Both the position numbers and the translations under genes were made by a program. A stretch of DNA of 6,791 nucleotides from Chitinophagaceae bacterium (GTDB lineage: Bacteria > Bacteroidota > Bacteroidia > Chitinophagales > Chitinophagaceae), in assembly GCA_023251335.1 (NCBI GenBank), contig JAHEZA010000139.1, positions 1 through 6,791 on the forward strand. Reading direction: 5' to 3'. Shown in pieces: positions 1 to 5,822 of this stretch (its first letter is position 1; every line of letters begins with the position of its first letter). The notes beneath the pieces are model-generated. The model was not told where the DNA came from, did not search any database, and saw only the letters and a program-made list of their open reading frames with translations.

Positions 1-66
1 CTTCCATTTCCTAAATTAATAACCTCATATTTCACAGATAAAAATGTACCTTTAAAATTGGTTTAG
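1..66 (+). CDS. mutY: C-terminal end of probable A/G-specific adenine glycosylase MutY (partial)
   Basis: Frame 1 is open from the window edge to a TAG at 64-66 and encodes 21 residues beginning LPFPKLITSYF. The Pro-x-Pro-like run followed by Leu-Ile and an aromatic residue resembles the extreme C-terminus of Bacteroidota MutY, the glycosylase that removes adenine mispaired with 8-oxoguanine. Position supports this more than sequence does: mutY often sits directly upstream of ssb and gldE in this phylum. The iron-sulfur cluster and catalytic domain lie outside the window, so the call rests on a short tail plus gene order. The stop lies 31 bases before the chosen ssb start, so the two are probably co-transcribed. 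Confidence 0.5.
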   Translation, partial: LPFPKLITSYFTDKNVPLKLV

Positions 67-97
67 AATGCTCAATTACAACCGAAAAAGCTTTTTT

Positions 98-517
98 ATG
101 CGTGGAGTAAATAAAGTAATGCTAATTGGAAATCTCGGGAAAGATCCCGAAATTTTATATCTCGAAGGGAATATTCCGGTTTCCAAATTTCCCTTAGCCA
201 CTACAGAAACTTTTAAAGATAAAAATGGCAAATTGATATCTCAAACAGAATGGCATAATATAGTGCTGTGGCGAGGCTTGGCAGAGCTATCACAAAAATA
301 CCTGCACAAGAGTAGCCTTGTTTATATAGAAGGTCGTCTCAAAACAAGATATTGGGAAGATAAGGAACATCATAAAAAAGTGGCGACTGAAATAGTTGCT
401 GATAGTCTGATTATGCTTGACAAACGTGCCGATTCGCAAATAGAAGAAGATCATCATGTATCGCCGCCCGATGACGAAAAATCTTCAGATACCGGAATAA
501 ATGAGAGTGCGGAATAA
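98..517 (+). CDS. ssb: Single-stranded DNA-binding protein, without the canonical C-terminal tip
   Basis: This is a 139-residue SSB that coats single-stranded DNA in replication, recombination and repair. The OB fold fills residues 1 to about 112: the start MRGVNKVMLIGNLGKDPE is near-invariant in the family, followed by EWHNIVLWRGLAELSQKYLHK (about 51-71) and the strand LVYIEGRLKTRYWED (74-88). I chose ATG 98 because the SSB fold starts there; an in-frame ATG at 68 would add ten residues (MLNYNRKSFF) with no family counterpart. The tail after residue 112 is short and acidic but ends in NESAE. It lacks the DDxPF-type tip that bacterial SSBs use to recruit PriA, RecQ, ExoI and other partners, and no shifted frame nearby restores one. 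It may be a secondary SSB. It lies between probable mutY and gldE. Confidence 0.93.
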   Translation: MRGVNKVMLIGNLGKDPEILYLEGNIPVSKFPLATTETFKDKNGKLISQTEWHNIVLWRGLAELSQKYLHKSSLVYIEGRLKTRYWEDKEHHKKVATEIVADSLIMLDKRADSQIEEDHHVSPPDDEKSSDTGINESAE

Positions 518-570
518 AATAAAAATACAACATTCATAAAAATTCCTATTTTTAATTAAATCTTTCAAGA

Positions 571-1905
571 TTGGATTATCATTCGGTCATTCAAAATAAT
601 TATCAACTGCTAACGATTATAGCTATTACGCCGGCGGAAACCACATTCCTGGTTTTTATCCTTCTGGTTCTTTTTGTATTATCCTTTCTTTTTTCCGGAT
701 CAGAAATGGCATTTTTTTCATTGACATCGAAAGATATAAATGTGCTCAAAACCAGGCAGCAACCGGCTTACAAGAGAATCGTTTCGCTTCTGGAACATCC
801 AAAAACACTGCTTTTCTCCCTTCTTATCGCTAATATTCTTGTCAACATCGGGATTATACTCATTTCAAATGCATTGATGAACGCATGGATTGATTCGATG
901 GGATTTCATTTTCTTTTGAATTTTCTAATCAAGATAATTTTAATTACCGGTGTCTTATTTTTGTTTGGGGAAATACTGCCAAAAGTTTGGGCCATACATC
1001 ACAAGATATGGTTTGCCTCAACCGCATCTATGACAGTGGATATCTTCAACAGTATTTTTTCTAAAATAAGTAGCAGGCTTGTAGCTGTTGACAGTTCGAT
1101 AGAAAAAAACTCAGGAACAAATATTGACAGATCCAATAATAGCCAAATAGATTCTGCAATAGATTCTTTGCCTGATAATGAGGCTTCAAATGAAGAAAAA
1201 CAAATTTTAAAAGGAATCAGGAAATTCAGCAATACTACAGTCAGGCAAACAATGCGTACACGCCTTGATGTTAGTGGGATTGAATTCAACACTTCATTCA
1301 GCAACATAATAAAAAAGATCAAGGAAATATCTTATTCCCGCTTACCCGTTTATAAAAATGATCTCGATGAAATAGCAGGTATGCTGCATACCAAGGATTT
1401 GTTATCCCACTTGCAGGAAGCTGAATTTGATTGGCATCCTTTGATGCGTCCGGTTTTTTATATTCACGAGCAAAAATTGATAGAAGACCTTCTTCAGGAT
1501 TTCAGGAGCAAGCGTATTCATATCGCAGTGGTTGTTGATGAGTTCGGCGGCACATCAGGTATTATAACACTTGAGGATATCATGGAAGAAATAATCGGCG
1601 ATATACAGGACGAATTTGACGATGAGCAAAGCAACAACAAAAAGATTGATGATAATAATTATGTCTTTGAAGGAAAAACGATGATCAATGATGTTTGCAA
1701 AGCGTTGAATATACCCGCTCATACTTTCGATCGGCTTCGCGGAGAAAGCGATTCACTGGCTGGTCTCATTTTGGAAATTGCAGGCGAGTTTCCAAAAGTA
1801 AATGAGCAATTTGAGACGAGTAATTATATTTTCACGCCATTGGAAATTAATAAGAATCGGATTGAAAAAGTAAAGATTACGTTGAAATCAAAAGAAGGAA
1901 AATGA
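571..1905 (+). CDS. gldE: Gliding motility-associated protein GldE (CNNM/CorC family: DUF21, CBS pair, transporter-associated domain)
   Basis: This is a 444-residue inner-membrane protein of the HlyC/CorC/CNNM family. The DUF21 part has hydrophobic segments at about 24-46, 80-103 and 114-136 with the family motifs SGSEMAFFS (42-50) and GEILPK (133-138). A low-complexity Asn/Ser/Asp linker (about 178-208) leads to a CBS pair (about 221-282 and 287-348, the second containing VVVDEFGGTSGIITLED) and a CorC_HlyC domain (about 360-440). The start is TTG 571: an in-frame TAA lies at 553-555, and the first ATG (706) falls inside the first membrane segment. The call as GldE rather than a generic CorC rests on gldD following with an ATGA overlap and ssb preceding. 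In Flavobacterium johnsoniae, GldE supports gliding, and extra copies partly suppress gldB defects. Its biochemical activity is not established; ion transport or sensing is inferred from the family. Confidence 0.92.
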   Translation: MDYHSVIQNNYQLLTIIAITPAETTFLVFILLVLFVLSFLFSGSEMAFFSLTSKDINVLKTRQQPAYKRIVSLLEHPKTLLFSLLIANILVNIGIILISNALMNAWIDSMGFHFLLNFLIKIILITGVLFLFGEILPKVWAIHHKIWFASTASMTVDIFNSIFSKISSRLVAVDSSIEKNSGTNIDRSNNSQIDSAIDSLPDNEASNEEKQILKGIRKFSNTTVRQTMRTRLDVSGIEFNTSFSNIIKKIKEISYSRLPVYKNDLDEIAGMLHTKDLLSHLQEAEFDWHPLMRPVFYIHEQKLIEDLLQDFRSKRIHIAVVVDEFGGTSGIITLEDIMEEIIGDIQDEFDDEQSNNKKIDDNNYVFEGKTMINDVCKALNIPAHTFDRLRGESDSLAGLILEIAGEFPKVNEQFETSNYIFTPLEINKNRIEKVKITLKSKEGK

Positions 1906-2570
1906 ATCGCTCTATTTTAAAAAATTACTGGTTAATGCACCGTATATTTTATTTTATTTTTATTCTATTAGTGGCAAGTTGCAATTCCATCTACACGCCA
2001 AAAAAAGAAGGGTATTATAAAATTAATTTTCCTTCAAAAGATTATGCTGTTTTTAATGATTCTTCTTATCCTTATACTTTTGAGTATCCGGTATATGCAA
2101 AAATCTCAAAGGACTCTTCCTATTTTAACGATGGTGCTAAAAATCCCTATTGGATAAATATTGATTTTCCGTCCTTCAATGGCACCATATTTATTAGCTA
2201 TAAAAATATCGGTGGAACCTCAACCTATAAAATAAAAAATCCCGACGGTAGCTACCGCGATTCTATTGGAAAAAATATTTTTGAGAATCTGGTAAATGAC
2301 TCCTATAAACTTACTTACAAAAATGATGTAAAAGCATACTCAATCAATGATAGCATAATGCACACGCCCAACAACGTAACCGGCGTTTTTTTTACCCTTG
2401 CCGGAAATGTAGCAACGGCGAAACAGTTTTTTTTGACTGATACGCTTCATCATTTTTTACGAGGGGCTCTTTACTTTGATGCCACACCAAATGAAGATTC
2501 ACTACGCCCTGTAAATGCCTTTTTGCAGCAAGATATGAAACACCTTATCAATACGTTGAAATGGAAATAA
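1902..2570 (+). CDS. gldD: Gliding motility lipoprotein GldD
   Basis: This is a 222-residue lipoprotein of the GldD family, which is required for gliding in Flavobacterium johnsoniae and belongs to the gliding/type IX secretion gene set. A basic start and hydrophobic stretch (residues 14-24) lead to the lipobox VASC with Cys27 as the lipidated residue. Family-typical blocks follow: TPKKEGYYKINFP (32-44), YPYTFEYPVYAKI (56-68), NPYWINIDFPSFNG (81-94), FFLTDTLHHFLRGALYFDA (176-194) and the C-terminal HLINTLKWK. The ATG at 1902 overlaps the gldE stop (ATGA) and has AGAAGGAAA just upstream. ATG 1935 (Met12) would also give a valid signal peptide. No acidic surface-export signal follows Cys27, so a periplasm-facing location is inferred. 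The molecular role of GldD is unknown. It appears to be the last gene of the plus-strand block. Confidence 0.94.
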   Translation: MNRSILKNYWLMHRIFYFIFILLVASCNSIYTPKKEGYYKINFPSKDYAVFNDSSYPYTFEYPVYAKISKDSSYFNDGAKNPYWINIDFPSFNGTIFISYKNIGGTSTYKIKNPDGSYRDSIGKNIFENLVNDSYKLTYKNDVKAYSINDSIMHTPNNVTGVFFTLAGNVATAKQFFLTDTLHHFLRGALYFDATPNEDSLRPVNAFLQQDMKHLINTLKWK

Positions 2571-2687
2571 TTTCTTTCAGCGATCGGTTTAGTTTGACTC
2601 TTTCTTAATGGCGCTTTAGGTGATTATGAATTGATGAATACCGAATTTTATTCCACTTGATAGTAAATCAACTTTTATTCAGGATTC

Positions 2688-3743
2688 TTAATTTAATTGA
2701 AAGTTTGAGTTACTATGTAACGTGGCATCCTTATGTATTTTTAATTCCCATTTCCATGCTGTATCCATCATTTCGTCTAAAGAATATTTGTGATGCCAGC
2801 TCAATTTTTCCTTTGCCAAAACATTATCAGCGTAAATAGCCATAACATCCCCTGACCTGCGTGGCCCTATTTTATAATTGAACTTTTTACCACTTACTTT
2901 TTCAAAAGCCCGGATAGCTTCCAGAACCGAAACACCATCGCCTGTTCCAAGATTAAACACTTCGCATTTCTGTTGACTTTTGTTTTCAATCAAATATTGT
3001 AACGCTAATGTATGAGCATGCGCAATATCACAAACATGAATGTAATCACGAATGCAGGAACCATCTCTCGTAGGGTAATCATTTCCGTGAACGGTTAATT
3101 CTTTTATCTTCCCGATAGCTGTCTGTGTAATAGCGGGCACCAGGTTTTGAGGTTTTCCCAAGGGCAGTTCGCCAATCAATGAGGAAGGATGTGCGCCGAC
3201 AGGATTAAAATATCTTAAAAGAATACTTTTTAAATCACCCGCATTGGTAATGTTTTTTACAATCTCTTCACCCATTTGCTTGGTAGCACCGTATGGCGAC
3301 TCCGCAGATTTGGTTTTAGATGTTTCGGTTACCGGAATTGTATCAGGACTGCCATAAACCGTGCAGGAGGAGGAGAAAATAAAATGAGGTATCTTAAACT
3401 CCACCGCACATTTAAGTATATTAATAAGAGAAAACAAATTATTTTCAAAATACATTAATGGCTGCCCCACAGACTCACCGACGGCTTTATATGCAGCAAA
3501 ATGAATGATACCTTCTATATCAGTATTTTCCTGGAACACTGCATATGTTTCATCAAAATTGCAGAGGTCAACTTTGTAATTTTTTACTTTTACGCCGGTA
3601 ATTTCTTGTATCCCTGAAAGCAGTACTGTTGTGGATCGTGAATTGTTATCAATACATATTGTGCTAAATCCATTTTCAATCAGATCTATAATAGTATGCG
3701 ACCCTATGTATCCGCAGCCGCCTGTAACTAAAATTTTACCCAT
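2688..3743 (-). CDS. galE: UDP-glucose 4-epimerase
   Basis: This is a 351-residue cytoplasmic epimerase of the extended short-chain dehydrogenase family. It interconverts UDP-glucose and UDP-galactose using tightly bound NAD. The Rossmann glycine motif GGCGYIGSH is at residues 8-16, SSSCTVYG (124-131) carries the catalytic Ser, and Tyr151-x3-Lys155 (SPYGATK) is the catalytic pair. RYFNPVGAH (177-185), DGSCIRDYIHV (227-237) and RRSGDV (295-300) are substrate-binding blocks. The length matches the family (about 340). The residue aligned by eye with E. coli Tyr299 and human Cys307, which gate UDP-GlcNAc use, is Ile303. The start is 51 bases after the PiT stop, so it may be the last gene of the phosphate transcript or have its own start; I see no convincing promoter. 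It probably supplies UDP-galactose for envelope or capsule sugars. No other Leloir-pathway gene is adjacent. Confidence 0.96.
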   Translation of the reverse strand: MGKILVTGGCGYIGSHTIIDLIENGFSTICIDNNSRSTTVLLSGIQEITGVKVKNYKVDLCNFDETYAVFQENTDIEGIIHFAAYKAVGESVGQPLMYFENNLFSLINILKCAVEFKIPHFIFSSSCTVYGSPDTIPVTETSKTKSAESPYGATKQMGEEIVKNITNAGDLKSILLRYFNPVGAHPSSLIGELPLGKPQNLVPAITQTAIGKIKELTVHGNDYPTRDGSCIRDYIHVCDIAHAHTLALQYLIENKSQQKCEVFNLGTGDGVSVLEAIRAFEKVSGKKFNYKIGPRRSGDVMAIYADNVLAKEKLSWHHKYSLDEMMDTAWKWELKIHKDATLHSNSNFQLN

Positions 3744-3794
3744 ATTTAAATGTAAGATAAATCGATGAAAAATATTTAAAATTGACTATTCTGT

Positions 3795-4805
3795 TCAGCT
3801 AATGAAATGTATTATATAGTATACAGCCGCGGCTACAACCGCACTTACCGGAATAGTGAGTATCCATGCCCAAAGCAGATTGATGGTAACACCCCAGCGA
3901 ACAGCAGACAAACGTTTGGTAGCACCCACACCTACAATCGCTCCTGTAAGCGTATGTGTGGTGCTCACCGGAATTCCAAAAAAAATAGTCAAAAAAATAG
4001 TAAAGGCCCCCGAGGTTTCTGCACAGAAACCTTCCAACGAATTCACTTTTGTAATGCGCGTGCCCATCGTTTTTACAATTCTCCATCCGCCCGAAAGCGT
4101 CCCTAAGGCGATAGCAGAATAACAGGCAAGGGGAAGCCATTCGGGCATTTCATGCGCTGCTATGGAACCGGTATAACCATGCACCGTTTTATTGTAAAAC
4201 CAGATTGCTGTTAAAATCAATCCCATTGTTTTTTGAGAATCACCGCCTCCGTGTGCAAGACTTAATGATGCTGACGAAAGCAACTGAAGCCGGCGAAACC
4301 ATTTCTCTGCTTTGGCAGGTCGCGACTTTTTAGCCACATTTACGGTTATTACCGTAGTAATGAAACCAAATAACAAGCCGATAATAGGCGCTAATATCAT
4401 AAATATTAATGCTATTAATACAGGATAGGTATTTACACCCGCTAATCCTCCCGCCGCGATAGCAGCACCCGAAAGACCCCCAATCAGCGTATGAGAAGAA
4501 CTTGATGGGATACCGTAATACCAGGTTAATAAATTCCAACTAATTGCAGCAATAGTTGCTGAAATAATTGTTTTAAAATTGATCACATTCTCCGACATGA
4601 TATTAGCGATGGTACCTGCCACCTTATGTTCCCTGAATATAAAAAATGCGATAAAATTGAATGAAGCCGCCCACAATACAGCCTGGAAAGGAGTTAGTAC
4701 TTTTGTAGATACGATGGTGGCTATTGAATTTGCGGCATCGTGGAAACCATTAATATAATCAAAAATCAGCGCCAGCACAATAATGGTAATCAGAAAAACG
4801 AACAT
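3795..4805 (-). CDS. PiT-family inorganic phosphate transporter
   Basis: This is a 336-residue polytopic inner-membrane permease for low-affinity phosphate uptake coupled to cations. The family's inverted duplication is visible. Repeat 1 has NGFHDAANSIATIVSTK (19-35) and GIPSSSSHTLIGGLSGA (98-114). Repeat 2 has AHGGGDSQKTMG (184-195) and GIPVSTTHTLTGAIVGVGA (277-295). About eight to ten hydrophobic segments are recognisable. In repeat 2 the Asn expected in the HGxND signature is Gly188, while Asp189 is kept. Length is in the range of the short bacterial PiT forms, which lack a large central loop. It lies 101 bases downstream of the DUF47 gene on the same strand, the usual PiT-accessory pairing. 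The stop is TGA and the start ATG is the only sensible one, since the first membrane segment begins at once. Proton versus sodium coupling cannot be told from the sequence. Confidence 0.95.
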   Translation of the reverse strand: MFVFLITIIVLALIFDYINGFHDAANSIATIVSTKVLTPFQAVLWAASFNFIAFFIFREHKVAGTIANIMSENVINFKTIISATIAAISWNLLTWYYGIPSSSSHTLIGGLSGAAIAAGGLAGVNTYPVLIALIFMILAPIIGLLFGFITTVITVNVAKKSRPAKAEKWFRRLQLLSSASLSLAHGGGDSQKTMGLILTAIWFYNKTVHGYTGSIAAHEMPEWLPLACYSAIALGTLSGGWRIVKTMGTRITKVNSLEGFCAETSGAFTIFLTIFFGIPVSTTHTLTGAIVGVGATKRLSAVRWGVTINLLWAWILTIPVSAVVAAAVYYIIHFIS

Positions 4806-4816
4806 ACTAAACTTTT

Positions 4817-4881
4817 AAAAAAAATCTGAAAGCCAAATGCATAAAGCTAAAAGCAGAAGGCGGAAGACCGGTTTAATTTCT
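4817..4881 (-). terminator. Possible intrinsic terminator or attenuator between the DUF47 and PiT genes
   Basis: On the minus strand the opposed heptamer halves, which could form an imperfect stem, are followed by eight consecutive T (A run at 4817-4824 on the plus strand), ending 11 bases before the PiT ATG. This resembles a rho-independent terminator, but the stem is long, imperfect and not GC-rich, and a terminator here would cut PiT off from its usual partner. Partial attenuation, or a processing site, is as likely. Confidence 0.25.
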
Positions 4882-4916
4882 AGCCTTAAGTCTTGCGCAT
4901 TCAGCATTAAGCATAT
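4827..4916. repeat. Degenerate heptamer repeat in two opposed halves
   Basis: On the plus strand, 4827-4868 splits into six successive 7-mers: tgaaagc, caaatgc, ataaagc, taaaagc, agaaggc, ggaagac (pattern nnAAAGC). After a 13-base gap, 4882-4916 splits into agcctta, agtcttg, cgcattc, agcatta, agcatat, which is the reverse-complement sense of the same pattern. The two halves could fold into a long imperfect stem (aaggc with gcctt, aatgc with gcatt). The right half runs over the stop and last codons of the DUF47 gene. The units are diverged, so the period rather than identity is the evidence. I have the impression of similar AAAGC-type intergenic repeats in Bacteroidota genomes, but cannot verify this here. 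Confidence 0.5.
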
Positions 4917-5554
4917 TTTATAATAATGGATTCGATCACATTTGCTGCATCTTCACACTTGTCAGTTACAATTTCCATCACCTGGTAAATTTCTCTCTTC
5001 TTAATTACTTCTTTCGCATCAGGTTCAGTTTCAAAAAGCTTTTCAATCCCCATGTCGAAAATATCATCTGCCTGGTTTTCTATGCTATTGATGGCAACCA
5101 TCGCGTCAGTTATTTTTCTAATGTTTTTCATGTCTCTTAATTCTATGACAGCCTTTCGAACTTCCGTGCAGCTACTCAAAATTAAATCAGCCATTTTATG
5201 AAATGTCTCATCATCAGGATTTACCTTATAAAAATTAATTTTTTTTGCTGCAGAATAAATATAATCGCAAATATCATCCAGGGCTGTAGCGAGATAATGG
5301 ATGTCTTCGCGATCAAATGGCGTTATAAAATTTCTTCCTAATTCTGTAAAAATCCGGTGAGTATATTCGTCATTGATGTGCTCAATGTCTTCTATTTCTT
5401 TTATCAGGATTTCTCTTTTCGAAAAATCCTTTTCCTGTACTACTTCTTTAAGTTTTTCAGCCATTTGAATTACAGATTCAGAAACGCTTTCAAATAATTG
5501 AAAAAACACTTTGTCTTTAGGCAGAAAAAATTTTAAAATAGAATTGACGGCCAT
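4907..5554 (-). CDS. DUF47 (PhoU-like) phosphate transport accessory protein
   Basis: This is a 215-residue, almost wholly helical and strongly charged cytoplasmic protein of the PhoU-related DUF47 family, which is often encoded next to PiT permeases and thought to modulate them. Family-like blocks are FITPFDREDIHYLATALDD (76-94), INSIENQADDIFDMGIEKLF (155-174) and the C-terminal VMEIVTDKCEDAANVIESI (192-210). The repeated E/DxxxD-like acidic spacings resemble the metal-binding helices of PhoU. No signal peptide or membrane segment is present. Length is normal (about 205-220). The PiT gene follows on the same strand, but the 101-base gap holds a repeat with a T-run, so expression of the two may not be fully coupled. 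The last codons overlap that repeat. It is distinct from true PhoU of the Pst system, and no pst genes are in view. Confidence 0.93.
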   Translation of the reverse strand: MAVNSILKFFLPKDKVFFQLFESVSESVIQMAEKLKEVVQEKDFSKREILIKEIEDIEHINDEYTHRIFTELGRNFITPFDREDIHYLATALDDICDYIYSAAKKINFYKVNPDDETFHKMADLILSSCTEVRKAVIELRDMKNIRKITDAMVAINSIENQADDIFDMGIEKLFETEPDAKEVIKKREIYQVMEIVTDKCEDAANVIESIIIKYA

Positions 5555-5569
5555 CTTTTAAGATTTGCG

Positions 5570-5577
5570 CAAAAATA
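5570..5577 (-). promoter_or_regulatory. Candidate Bacteroidota -7 promoter element for the DUF47 gene
   Basis: The minus strand reads TATTTTTG, a full match to the Bacteroidota -7 consensus TAnnTTTG, 15 bases before the DUF47 ATG. The leader would be only about ten bases. No clear TTTG/TTG -33 element lies at the expected distance upstream, so the match could be chance in AT-rich DNA. Confidence 0.3.
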
Positions 5578-5613
5578 GCATTCTCAGATTGTATAGCCTT
5601 ATTTTTTGTAGAA

Positions 5614-5629
5614 TTTGTCAGCAGACAAA
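5614..5629. promoter_or_regulatory. Perfect 6-base inverted repeat upstream of the DUF47 gene (possible operator)
   Basis: TTTGTC, AGCA, GACAAA forms a perfect inverted repeat with a 4-base centre, about 60 bases before the DUF47 start and roughly 40 bases upstream of the candidate -7 element. The position would suit an activator or repressor site. It does not resemble the E. coli Pho box. A short palindrome can arise by chance, so this is a weak call. Confidence 0.25.
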
Positions 5630-5822
5630 ATATTTGTAGCTAGTCCAGCCTGAACTTAGTACCGTCGTCAATTACAACAAAAGACTCTTAGCAGGCTTTT
5701 TTGAAAAATAAAGCGCAAAAGATATGTTAGATTTGGACAGAATAAAAATCTCCTTAATTTCTTTGTTTACTGTACCAATCATGAACTTCCATCAAATTGT
5801 ATCAAATATCAAAATAGAAAAA

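Larger units (their letters stand above)
5555..5822. other. 268-base intergenic region between the deoxyhypusine synthase-like and DUF47 genes
   Basis: This is the longest spacer in the window. It is AT-rich, and I see no convincing small gene, tRNA or structured RNA. It holds the candidate -7 element and inverted repeat near its left end. A short stem (AAAAG at 5679-5683 with CTTTT at 5696-5700, one extra pair inside) might end transcripts from the right-hand gene, but it is weak and about 120 bases downstream of the stop. Confidence 0.5.

Noticed and set aside
53..60. TAAAATTG as a -7 element for ssb
   Set aside because: It has one mismatch to TAnnTTTG, no -33 element, and lies inside the probable mutY coding tail.
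537..554. Seven-base AT-only inverted repeat between ssb and gldE as a terminator
   Set aside because: There are no G-C pairs and the neighbouring genes appear to be one operon; such palindromes are common in AT-rich spacers.
999..1322. Open minus-strand frame of 107 codons inside gldE
   Set aside because: It lies wholly antisense to a well-supported gene, resembles no family I know, and its leucine/isoleucine/serine-rich makeup is what the reverse of this AT-rich gene would give.
2657..2671. TTGAT-AGTAA-ATCAA inverted repeat between convergent gldD and galE as a shared terminator
   Set aside because: It has only five AT-rich pairs and no long T-run on either side; too weak to call, though some terminator would be expected here.
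2657..2839. Plus-strand frame crossing the gldD-galE spacer into galE
   Set aside because: Most of it is antisense to the conserved GalE C-terminal region; the MIVNQLLF start has no support.
3742..3780. Direct repeat ATATTTAAA (3742-3750 and 3772-3780) in front of galE
   Set aside because: This is low-complexity AT sequence, and the first copy overlaps the galE start codon; likely chance.
3799..4140. Overlapping open frames on both strands within the PiT gene
   Set aside because: Their translations are Cys/Arg/Tyr-rich and lack domain features; they are out-of-frame readings of a clearly conserved permease.
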